64,000 bases of DNA from Sporosarcina sp. JAI121 (GTDB lineage: Bacteria; Bacillota; Bacilli; Bacillales_A; Planococcaceae): contig NZ_JACCCL010000001.1 in assembly GCF_013408665.1 (NCBI RefSeq), positions 1,627,136 through 1,691,135 on the forward strand. Reading direction: 5' to 3'. The notes beneath the pieces were generated by a model. The model was not told where the DNA came from and made no database searches. It saw only the letters and a program-made list of their open reading frames with translations. Both the position numbers and the translations under genes were made by a program. Below, one piece after another: positions 55,118 through 62,773 of this stretch. Numbering within the stretch: the first letter of the stretch is position 1; each line of letters opens with the position of its first letter.

Positions 55118-56548
55118 TTAATCCATTCCGATTGAAACGTATTGCGTCTCCAAAAATGCTTCCAATCCTTCATGGCCACCTTCCCTGCCGATTCCACTCT
55201 CTTTCATTCCACCGAAAGGAACTTGAGCAGCTGAAGGTGTCCCGTCATTCCAACCGACAATCCCAAAATTCAATTGTTCAATTAATAGTGTCCCCTTAAC
55301 AACGCTTTCCGTGAACACATAGGCCGCCAAACCATACTTTGTATCATTCGCTAACCGGATAGCCTCATCTACAGTCTCGAACTTCTGAACAGGCGCTACA
55401 GGGCCGAATGTTTCTTCTTCCATAATAACCATGGAAGTATCTACTCCGCTAAGTACGGTTGGTGAGTAAAATGTTCCGCCTTGATTTGTTAACGCTTCTC
55501 CTCCTGTTAAAAGTGAAGCACCTTTTGAAAGAGCATCCGCTACTTGTCGCGTTACTTTGTCGACACTGCTTTGATTAATCAATGGGCCAATATCTGTTTC
55601 CTCATTAATACCATCGCCAATTGTTAATTTCGTAACAGCTTCTGTAAACTTTTCCAAGAACGTATCATGGATGCCTGATTGCACGTAAATTCTATTTCCA
55701 CAAACACAAGTCTGGCCTGCATTTCTAAATTTCGAAGCAATGACGCCTTTTATAGCTGTGTCAATATTGGCATCATCCAAAATAATGATTGGTGCATGTC
55801 CTCCAAGTTCCATGGATAAACGTTTTACTTGATCCGCGCTTTGTTTAATTAACAATTTACCGACTTCAGTGGAGCCAGTGAATGTTACCTTCCGAACATT
55901 ATCGTGCTCCATCATAGCTGTTCCTATTTTCGATGAAGAGCCCGTTACCAGGTTAACTACACCTTTCGGAAATCCAGCCTTTTCACATAGCTCCACCAGT
56001 TTAACGGCCGTCAATGGACTTTCACCGGATGGTTTTATTACAATTGTACACCCTGCCGCTAAAGCCGGTCCCATTTTCCGAGTCAACATGGCCACTGGGA
56101 AATTCCATGGCGTAATTGCTGCAACAACTCCGACAGGTTTTTTCCAAACTTGCATACGTTTATTCGCAAGATGTGAAGGCACGGTTTCTCCATAGATACG
56201 TTTGCCTTCTTCCGCATACCATTCAATATATGTAGCAGCAGAACTTGCTTCTCCTCTGGATTCTTTAATAGGCTTGCCCATTTCAATCGTCATTATTTGG
56301 GCCAATTCTTCTTGGTTTTCCAAGATAAGATCATTCAATTTTTTTAAATACTTCGCTCTTTCGTATGCAGTTGTCTGGGACCACGTTTGAAAAGCTTCAT
56401 GTGCACTATCAATTGCTTGATTCGTTTCAATTTCTCCCCCGATTGGGACTGAACCGACAACTTTTCCATTCGCTGGATTTTTAACCTCTAATTTTTCTAG
56501 ATCTTTCCCAACCCATTCTCCATTGATATACATTAGATAGTCTCTCAT
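55118..56548 (-). CDS. gabD: NAD(P)-dependent succinate/glutarate-semialdehyde dehydrogenase
   Basis: The enzyme oxidises a short dicarboxylic semialdehyde to the diacid. The 476 residues show the ALDH fold with ITPWNFPVAM (cofactor site), TFTGSTEVGK, ELGGHAPIII (catalytic Glu) and NAGQTCVCGNR (nucleophile Cys), in GabD/DavD-like order. ATG at 56548 follows GGGAG. Next to the aminotransferase and CoA-dependent genes it fits glutarate semialdehyde to glutarate (DavD role) as well as succinate semialdehyde (GabD). Sequence alone does not separate these. Confidence 0.88.
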   Translation of the reverse strand: MRDYLMYINGEWVGKDLEKLEVKNPANGKVVGSVPIGGEIETNQAIDSAHEAFQTWSQTTAYERAKYLKKLNDLILENQEELAQIMTIEMGKPIKESRGEASSAATYIEWYAEEGKRIYGETVPSHLANKRMQVWKKPVGVVAAITPWNFPVAMLTRKMGPALAAGCTIVIKPSGESPLTAVKLVELCEKAGFPKGVVNLVTGSSSKIGTAMMEHDNVRKVTFTGSTEVGKLLIKQSADQVKRLSMELGGHAPIIILDDANIDTAIKGVIASKFRNAGQTCVCGNRIYVQSGIHDTFLEKFTEAVTKLTIGDGINEETDIGPLINQSSVDKVTRQVADALSKGASLLTGGEALTNQGGTFYSPTVLSGVDTSMVIMEEETFGPVAPVQKFETVDEAIRLANDTKYGLAAYVFTESVVKGTLLIEQLNFGIVGWNDGTPSAAQVPFGGMKESGIGREGGHEGLEAFLETQYVSIGMD

Positions 56549-56567
56549 TTATCATGCACTCCCTACC

Positions 56568-58073
56568 CTATTTGTTCGAATTAATTACAAAATCTTCCGT
56601 TTCAACTTCTTCTTCTTCTTCTTCTACTTTATCTTCTGCTAATACTACTTCTTTTTCTATTCCTTCTGTGAAGATACGGTCAAGCTCATTATTCATATGT
56701 GCATCAGAATTTTCAGGTCCATATTTAGACATAGAAACTTTATACAAAATAATACCAAGCACTGTCCAAACAAGAACAATCGCCCACTCATATGGCCAGA
56801 CGAGAGCGGATGGCATACCCGGCATATACAAAATACAAATACCTACTGACATCAATACGGCACCCCAACCGACTACACGCCCCCCGCGAAGTTGAAATGG
56901 CCTTGCCATCTCTGGACTGTTCTTACGAAGAATTAAAAATGAGGCTGCGACCATGAACCAGGCAACTACTAACGCAAGCCCTCCCGCGTCGACTAACCAG
57001 ACTAAAGCCGGTCTACCAAATAGCGGAGCAATTGTTGTAAGAACCCCAATCAATATAATTGCTTTATAGGGTGTATTGTACTTTGGGTGTAAGTCCCCCA
57101 ATGATTTTGGAAGCATTCCAGCTTTTGCAAGCGCGTAAATTGCACGGCTTCCTCCGATATAGAAGCCAATCCAACTCGTTAAAATCCCACCCACTCCACC
57201 TAGTACAAGTATATTCCCCATCATACGACTATCTCCGAAAGCTTTTGCCATTGCATCAGCAGTGACTAAGTTTGAGTTATTGATTTCTGTCGGAGTCAAC
57301 ACACGAGACACTCCGAATATGATTGAAATATACCAAGCAATCGCAAGAAAAACCGAGAATATTAATAATTGTCCAATTCTTTTCCTCGGTAAATTAATTT
57401 CTTCTGCTGCCTGTGGAATAATATCAAATCCTACAAACATAAAGGGTGTCATAATGATAACAATTAAAATTCCGACGGCACCTTTTTCAAATAACGGTGT
57501 CATATTTTCTACATTACCAGCAACCGAACTACCGGTAATTAGTAAGACCCCTGCTATTATTATTAATAAAGTCAGTAAGAATGTAACGAAACTTGCTAAT
57601 TTTATTCCTTTAAAATTAACCCATGCAATCAAAATCGAACCTATTACGCCCACCGCAACCCATGTAAAGTTAACATCCCATCCCGCAATCGTATACATAT
57701 ACCCCCTGCTGTAATTAGGGGCTAAGTATTCAAATACAGTGGGAAGTGCAACAGCTTCAAAAGCAACTACGGATACATAACCAAGGACAATCGCCCATGT
57801 TGTTATAAAGGAAGGAAGTCTACCCATCGCCTTAAATGTATAAAATAACTCTCCACCTGCAAGCGGAATGGCCGATGCCAATTCCGCATAAGTGAGCCCA
57901 ACCAACACAACCATAATGCCTCCGATTAAGAAGGCTATAATCGCTCCCACCGATCCGGCTTCAGTTATCCAAAGCCCGGCGGTTACAACCCATCCCCATC
58001 CGATCATCGCGCCGAACGCCAAGGCAAGAACGTCCCTATTACCTAAAACTTTCAACAATTTTTGATCTTCCAT
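56568..58073 (-). CDS. APC family amino-acid permease
   Basis: This 501-residue permease has about 12 hydrophobic segments, with FGAMIGWGWVVTAGLWITEAG near the N-terminus (APC motif GxGWV) and a cytoplasmic C-terminal tail rich in Glu (EDKVEEEEEEVETEDF). It lies between the aminotransferase and semialdehyde dehydrogenase genes (40 and 19 bp gaps), so the likely cargo is the omega-amino acid they degrade, such as GABA or 5-aminovalerate. Confidence 0.88.
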   Translation of the reverse strand: MEDQKLLKVLGNRDVLALAFGAMIGWGWVVTAGLWITEAGSVGAIIAFLIGGIMVVLVGLTYAELASAIPLAGGELFYTFKAMGRLPSFITTWAIVLGYVSVVAFEAVALPTVFEYLAPNYSRGYMYTIAGWDVNFTWVAVGVIGSILIAWVNFKGIKLASFVTFLLTLLIIIAGVLLITGSSVAGNVENMTPLFEKGAVGILIVIIMTPFMFVGFDIIPQAAEEINLPRKRIGQLLIFSVFLAIAWYISIIFGVSRVLTPTEINNSNLVTADAMAKAFGDSRMMGNILVLGGVGGILTSWIGFYIGGSRAIYALAKAGMLPKSLGDLHPKYNTPYKAIILIGVLTTIAPLFGRPALVWLVDAGGLALVVAWFMVAASFLILRKNSPEMARPFQLRGGRVVGWGAVLMSVGICILYMPGMPSALVWPYEWAIVLVWTVLGIILYKVSMSKYGPENSDAHMNNELDRIFTEGIEKEVVLAEDKVEEEEEEVETEDFVINSNK

Positions 58074-58113
58074 CTCTTCGCCCCCAATTTAAATGGAACT
58101 GATCTATTAAGTT

Positions 58114-59457
58114 TTAAATATTGACGCTTAATTCCTGTGCGACTGAAGAGATCGCATCATGTAATTTTTCTAGAAGGGACTTAATTTGCTCCTCGCTGAT
58201 TGTTAATGGCGGAGAAAAACAGATAATATCTGTACCTTCATAAGTTACCGCACGACAGATTACGCCCCGTTCATGCAGCGCCTCAATTACTTTTCCTGCA
58301 ACCTTTAATTTTGGCGAAAACCGTTTGTTTGTTTTGGGATCTTCCACAAGCTCTACAGCACCAAGAAGACCGATTGCTCGAACTTCTCCAATAATGTTTA
58401 AATCCTTTTTCAGTTCTTTAAATCCTTGGAGTAACAATTCTCCCATCTTACGTGAGTTCTCAACCAGACCTTCATTTTCAATGATCTCAATATTCTTTAA
58501 TGCCACAGCAGCCGCTGTCGGATGTCCACTATAGGTGAAGCCATGGAACAACGTACCTTCGGACTTCTCCTTCAGAACATCATGCACTTTGTCTGATACG
58601 ATTACGCCGCCCAATGGAAAATAACCGCTCGTAACCCCTTTCGCAAATGTCATCATATCCGGTTCAACTTCCCAATTTTCAAGTCCAAACATTTTCCCTG
58701 TTCTTCCAAAACCAGTGATTACCTCATCCGCAATGAATAGAATGCCATATTCATCACAAAGTTTTCGAACTTCAGTAAAATAATCATTTGGCGGAATAAG
58801 AACACCGCCCGCTCCCTGAATAGGTTCTGCAATAAATGCAGCAATCGTGTCAGGTCCCTCCGTCTCAATTACTGAACGAATAGATGTGATGGATGCTTTG
58901 GTCCCCTCCCAATAAGGAGTTTCGGCGTGAACGAATCCATCTTGTAGGTGACCGGCCATGTCCCAAAACTCTGGAATCCCAGTAGCACTTGTGGAAGCGG
59001 CAGCCACTCCATGATAACCACGTTTAAGAGAAACGATTTTATTGCGCCCTGACTTATTTTGGATTTTCCAATAATGACGAACTAATTTGAATGCGGAATC
59101 ATTTGACTCCGAACCTCCGGACGTGAAAAAGGTTGCATTCAAAGTCGGGGGTGCCAAATCCGCTATCTTTTTCGCCAATTGAATAATGGGCTCATGACTA
59201 AACGTTGAAAAGGCAGAACTAAATGCCAGTTTATCCATCTGTTGCTTGGCCGCTTCCCCCAACTCTTTTCTGCCATGCCCAATATTGACATTCCATAATG
59301 AAGACATCGCATCAATGAAAACATTTCCTTCTTTGTCCGTTAAATAGATGCCCTCTCCTTTTTCGATAATTAATTTTGCCCCTTTTGCTTGTTGGTCTTT
59401 AATCGATGACGTCGGGTGAATAAAGTGCTTTTTGTCTAATTCAATTAAATTCTCCAT
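58114..59457 (-). CDS. Class III omega-amino-acid aminotransferase
   Basis: This PLP enzyme of 447 residues has FFTSGGSESNDSAFKLVRHYW, the conserved LFIADEVITGFGRTGKMF (PLP Asp) and MTFAKGVTSGYFPLGG with the PLP Lys (about residue 274). It belongs to the GabT/DavT/beta-alanine:pyruvate group. ATG at 59457 follows TAGGAGG. The neighbouring semialdehyde dehydrogenase indicates the product is a semialdehyde; with the upstream glutaryl-CoA genes the substrate is plausibly 5-aminovalerate. Confidence 0.87.
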   Translation of the reverse strand: MENLIELDKKHFIHPTSSIKDQQAKGAKLIIEKGEGIYLTDKEGNVFIDAMSSLWNVNIGHGRKELGEAAKQQMDKLAFSSAFSTFSHEPIIQLAKKIADLAPPTLNATFFTSGGSESNDSAFKLVRHYWKIQNKSGRNKIVSLKRGYHGVAAASTSATGIPEFWDMAGHLQDGFVHAETPYWEGTKASITSIRSVIETEGPDTIAAFIAEPIQGAGGVLIPPNDYFTEVRKLCDEYGILFIADEVITGFGRTGKMFGLENWEVEPDMMTFAKGVTSGYFPLGGVIVSDKVHDVLKEKSEGTLFHGFTYSGHPTAAAVALKNIEIIENEGLVENSRKMGELLLQGFKELKKDLNIIGEVRAIGLLGAVELVEDPKTNKRFSPKLKVAGKVIEALHERGVICRAVTYEGTDIICFSPPLTISEEQIKSLLEKLHDAISSVAQELSVNI

Positions 59458-59558
59458 TTGAATTCCTCCTAGTATTTTTGTATTCGTTCTCCAAGGTTTA
59501 CAGCTTATAAGCACTTTCTAACAGGACAGGATTCAACTCTACTTATTATTCTCTTTAT

Positions 59559-59603
59559 AAAATCAGTGTCGTCTGCCCAACTTCAACAGACGACACTGAT
59601 TTT
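59559..59603. terminator. Terminator between the acyl-CoA dehydrogenase and aminotransferase genes
   Basis: A 17-bp perfect stem, AAAATCAGTGTCGTCTG with CAGACGACACTGATTTT, divides the cluster into two possible transcripts. Confidence 0.85.
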
Positions 59604-59612
59604 TCATTTTAA

Positions 59613-60818
59613 TTATGATTTAACCAATTGCTCTTCCCAAGCAGGAAGCATTCTATTCAATTCCTTATCCTCACGGTACCCCAATACGTACTCGGCCTGC
59701 ATCACCGTATGGATTTCACGCGTTCCTTCGTAAATTACTGGCGCCTTGGAATTTCGTAAATAACGCTCAACAGGATACTCATCAGAATAGCCGTTCGCCC
59801 CGTGAATTTGAACCGCATCATCTGCTGCTTGATTTGCAAAATCACATGCCTGCCACTTCGCAAGTGAGGTTTCTCTAGTATTCCGTTTCCCTGCATTCTT
59901 CAGTTCACCTGCACGATAAACAAGCAGACTACTCATTTGGAATCCAGCTTCCATCTTAGCGATCATTTGTTGAACAAGTTGGTGTCTCCCTATTTCTTTC
60001 CCAAAAGTTTCACGCGAATGACAGTAATTTGTGCTTGCTTCAATACATGCCATGATCTGTCCTACAGCTCCTGCGGCCACGGTGAAGCGTCCATTATCGA
60101 GCGCTGCCATCGCAATTTTGAACCCTTCTCCTTCCTGTCCAAGCAAGTTCTCTTTCGGCACTTTGACATTATCGAAAAATAGCTCGCCTGTATTTCCGGC
60201 ACGAATGCCTAGTTTCCCTTTGGTTGCCATCGAAGAGAAACCTTCCCATGTACGTTCTACAATAAATGCAGAAATCCCTTTATGTTTTTCTGATTTATCA
60301 CCTGTATAAGCAAAAACTAAGAAGTTATCTGCAAGATCACAAAGTGAAATCCACGTTTTTTGGCCATTTAAAATATAGTGATCCCCATTTTTAATAGCCG
60401 TCGTTTGAAGCGCTGCTACATCGGATCCCGCAGCGGGTTCAGTTAAACCAAAAGCTCCGATTTTCTTTCCTTTAGCTTGTGGAACTAAATACTTTTGCTT
60501 CTGTTCTTCTGTTCCCCACTGTAATAATGTAAGACTATTTAAGCCAATATGAACAGAGACAGCAGTACGGAAAGCCGTATCCCCACGTTCAAGTTCTTCA
60601 CAAACGATGGCCAACGAATTGTAATCCATTCCGCTTCCACCATATTGTTCTGGTACACAAACACCCATTAATCCGAGTTCTGCAAGCTTTGTATAGATTG
60701 TAGGATCCGATTTCCCTGCACGATCCCACTCTCCAATGTGAGGCATAATTTCCTTATCAACAAATCCCCTTACTGTTTTACGCAACATATTCTGCTCTTC
60801 TGAAAATGAAAAGTTCAT
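59613..60818 (-). CDS. Acyl-CoA dehydrogenase, glutaryl-CoA-dehydrogenase-like
   Basis: This FAD enzyme of 401 residues has LTEPAAGSDVAALQTTA (FAD/substrate motif), KTWISLCDLAD, and YEGTREIHTVMQAEYVLG with the catalytic Glu position used by GCDH-type enzymes. The stretch GDTAFRTAVSVHIGL corresponds to the GCDH segment with the Arg that binds the distal carboxylate of glutaryl-CoA. This supports glutaryl-CoA to crotonyl-CoA rather than a plain fatty acyl substrate. ATG at 60818 is 8 bp after GGGGAG, 17 bp after the CoA-transferase gene. Confidence 0.85.
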   Translation of the reverse strand: MNFSFSEEQNMLRKTVRGFVDKEIMPHIGEWDRAGKSDPTIYTKLAELGLMGVCVPEQYGGSGMDYNSLAIVCEELERGDTAFRTAVSVHIGLNSLTLLQWGTEEQKQKYLVPQAKGKKIGAFGLTEPAAGSDVAALQTTAIKNGDHYILNGQKTWISLCDLADNFLVFAYTGDKSEKHKGISAFIVERTWEGFSSMATKGKLGIRAGNTGELFFDNVKVPKENLLGQEGEGFKIAMAALDNGRFTVAAGAVGQIMACIEASTNYCHSRETFGKEIGRHQLVQQMIAKMEAGFQMSSLLVYRAGELKNAGKRNTRETSLAKWQACDFANQAADDAVQIHGANGYSDEYPVERYLRNSKAPVIYEGTREIHTVMQAEYVLGYREDKELNRMLPAWEEQLVKS

Positions 60819-60835
60819 TATATAATCTCCCCTTT

Positions 60836-61996
60836 TTAATTAGTTGGTTGGTTCATACCTAATCGATTCATGATTTCCTCATTATGCTCCCCCGGATTCG
60901 GTGGATGATATTTCATTTGAACGGGGGTCCGTGATAATTTAAGTGGACTTCCAATCATCTTAATGGGCCCCGCAGTAGGATGATCTTGCGTAATGAACAT
61001 ATTACGTGATTGAAGTTGCTTGTCGTTGACCACATCATTTAGACTCTGGATTGGGCCACTCGGAATATTATTGTTTCTGCATTGTTCCTGCCAATAAGCC
61101 GTTTCTTTCGTCAGTAAGACTTTTTGAAGTAAAGGGACTAATTCTGCCCTGTTTTCTACACGACTTGGATTCGTTTGAAAAAGTGCATTTTTCGCATATT
61201 CAGGTTTTTCCAGCACATCACAGAGTGCTTTAAACTGATTGTCGTTCCCGACTGCAATAACCATTTCACCATCCAATGTTTCAAACGTCTGATATGGGAC
61301 AATATTTGCATGGATATTTCCAAGGGCTGTGGGAACTTTCTCAGCCATTAAATAGTTACTTCCGATGTTCACTAATGCACTAACTGCTGAATCGTACAAT
61401 GAAATATCCAACTTCTGACCTTGCCCCGATTGTACCCGTTCAAGCAAAGCCGCTTGAATTCCGATACAGGCGTACAATCCCGTCAGTACGTCTACAATTG
61501 CAACGCCTGACTTTTGGGGACCTGATTCTTTCGTACCTGTAATGCTCATTAACCCACTCATCGCTTGTATTATGAAGTCATACCCCGGCATGTTTCGATC
61601 GGGGCCCGTCTCACCGAAGCCTGTAATCGAGCAATACACAATACGTGGATTAAGCTGGGTCAATGTGTCATAACCTAAGCCAAAACGATCCATCGTTCCT
61701 GTTTTGAAATTATTAATGATTACATCACTCTCGGTGACAAGCTTCTTAATAATTTCTATACCTTCTTCAGACTTCAAATCAACCGTAATCGCTTTTTTAT
61801 TACGGTTTGCACTCAGGTAATAAGCGCTTACATCATTTTTAAATGGGGGTCCCCATTTACGGGTGTCATCACTACCTCCAGGCGCTTCCACTTTTAAGAC
61901 TTCCGCACCTAAATCGCCCAAAATCATCGTACAATATGGGCCCGCGAGAACACGGGATAAATCGAGTACCTTAATGTTCCCCAATGCTCCAGCCAC
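60836..61996 (-). CDS. Family III CoA-transferase (CaiB/BaiF)
   Basis: The 386-residue enzyme transfers CoA between organic acids. The N-terminus VLDLSRVLAGPYCTMILGDL then GAEVLKVEAPGG is the family signature, followed by NRNKKAITVDLKSEEG and GFGETGPDRNMPGYDFIIQA. GTG at 61996 lies 9 bp after AAAGGAGG. Directly upstream of a GCDH-like gene it most likely makes glutaryl-CoA from glutarate with succinyl-CoA or acetyl-CoA as donor (GcdG/SUGCT role). The leader carries a hairpin and a palindromic operator. Confidence 0.88.
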   Translation of the reverse strand: MAGALGNIKVLDLSRVLAGPYCTMILGDLGAEVLKVEAPGGSDDTRKWGPPFKNDVSAYYLSANRNKKAITVDLKSEEGIEIIKKLVTESDVIINNFKTGTMDRFGLGYDTLTQLNPRIVYCSITGFGETGPDRNMPGYDFIIQAMSGLMSITGTKESGPQKSGVAIVDVLTGLYACIGIQAALLERVQSGQGQKLDISLYDSAVSALVNIGSNYLMAEKVPTALGNIHANIVPYQTFETLDGEMVIAVGNDNQFKALCDVLEKPEYAKNALFQTNPSRVENRAELVPLLQKVLLTKETAYWQEQCRNNNIPSGPIQSLNDVVNDKQLQSRNMFITQDHPTAGPIKMIGSPLKLSRTPVQMKYHPPNPGEHNEEIMNRLGMNQPTN

Positions 61997-62022
61997 TTTT
62001 GCATACCTCCTTTTCTACTCTA

Positions 62023-62155
62023 AAATTCAAAAAGCCAATCCAAAAAGACTACAGACCTGCTGTAAGTCAAAATGAACTGGCTTTTTATCTGCGGCTAAAA
62101 ATCCCGGATAGGATTTTCTGCAGATTAGGCAGTATTGGCTTTTTACAATATCTTT
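62023..62155 (-). promoter_or_regulatory. Structured leader of the CoA-transferase operon
   Basis: On the minus strand a nested hairpin (ATCTGC/GCAGAT enclosing AAAATCC/GGGATTTT) is followed by AAAAAGCCA...TGGCTTTTT (62030-62093) with an inner GACTTACAG/CTGTAGTC stem, forming a terminator-like structure about 30 nt before the coding region. An earlier AAAAAGCCAAT (62145-62155) is perfectly complementary to the same 3' arm ATTGGCTTTTT, so two alternative pairings exist, as in attenuators. Confidence 0.55.
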
Positions 62156-62176
62156 TGATGCTGATCATGTGTAATG

Positions 62177-62241
62177 AACGTTTAAACGTTTCTGCATGAT
62201 TCGTTAGTTCTTATTCTAGTACATAAAAACGAGTTTGTAAA
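62177..62241 (-). promoter_or_regulatory. Promoter and palindromic operator of the CoA-transferase operon
   Basis: TTTACA (62236-62241) and TAGAAT (62213-62218) are 17 bp apart on the minus strand. A 14-bp perfect palindrome, AACGTTTAAACGTT (62177-62190), lies just downstream of the predicted start, where a TetR- or GntR-like repressor could act. No regulator gene is in view. Confidence 0.65.
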
Positions 62242-62278
62242 CAAAATAATGTAATACATCCCAATATTCTATCAATAG

Positions 62279-62593
62279 TTATATTGATGCTTTATAAGAC
62301 TCATAATGTTTATATAAATCTTTCAGCGCAGACATTAACGCATTTCCCGCTTTTCCTAAATAATGATTTTTGACACTTTCCATCGGTTTTTCAATACCGT
62401 CTTGTAAACTATGCCCTCTAAGCAATTGGTGTACAAACTCTTGTCCATGTACTGTCGCTAACGTACAACTTGCTGCCACAATTACTCCGTACTTTTTGTC
62501 GATTTCCGCTGTAATTGTCAATGTTTCATACATATTTTGTGCAGCCATTCCCGCCGGAAGCCGAGCATGTCCCGCAATAAAAACCGTATTCAT
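62279..62593 (-). CDS. DUF3870 family protein
   Basis: The 104-residue protein starts MNTVFIAGHARLPAGMAAQN and contains IVAASCTLATVHGQEFVHQL with a conserved Cys, then GHSLQDGIE, the DUF3870 pattern. Members often accompany hydantoinase/oxoprolinase or other amidohydrolase genes, as here with HyuB upstream. ATG at 62593 has a GGAAGGG site. The function is unknown. Confidence 0.85.
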   Translation of the reverse strand: MNTVFIAGHARLPAGMAAQNMYETLTITAEIDKKYGVIVAASCTLATVHGQEFVHQLLRGHSLQDGIEKPMESVKNHYLGKAGNALMSALKDLYKHYESYKASI

Positions 62594-62773
62594 AGTATTT
62601 CCAATCCCTTCCTGACGAATTATTTAGCGTTCTTCATATCAAAACAGCCAATTTGAAGAGCGACATTCATTCTTAAGAATACAGGAAGAGCATTGGATTT
62701 AACAGTGTTTTAATTGAAAATATTCCGTGTTCATCCGTTATTTCAAGAAATCATTTTACTTTTAAAAAATAAC

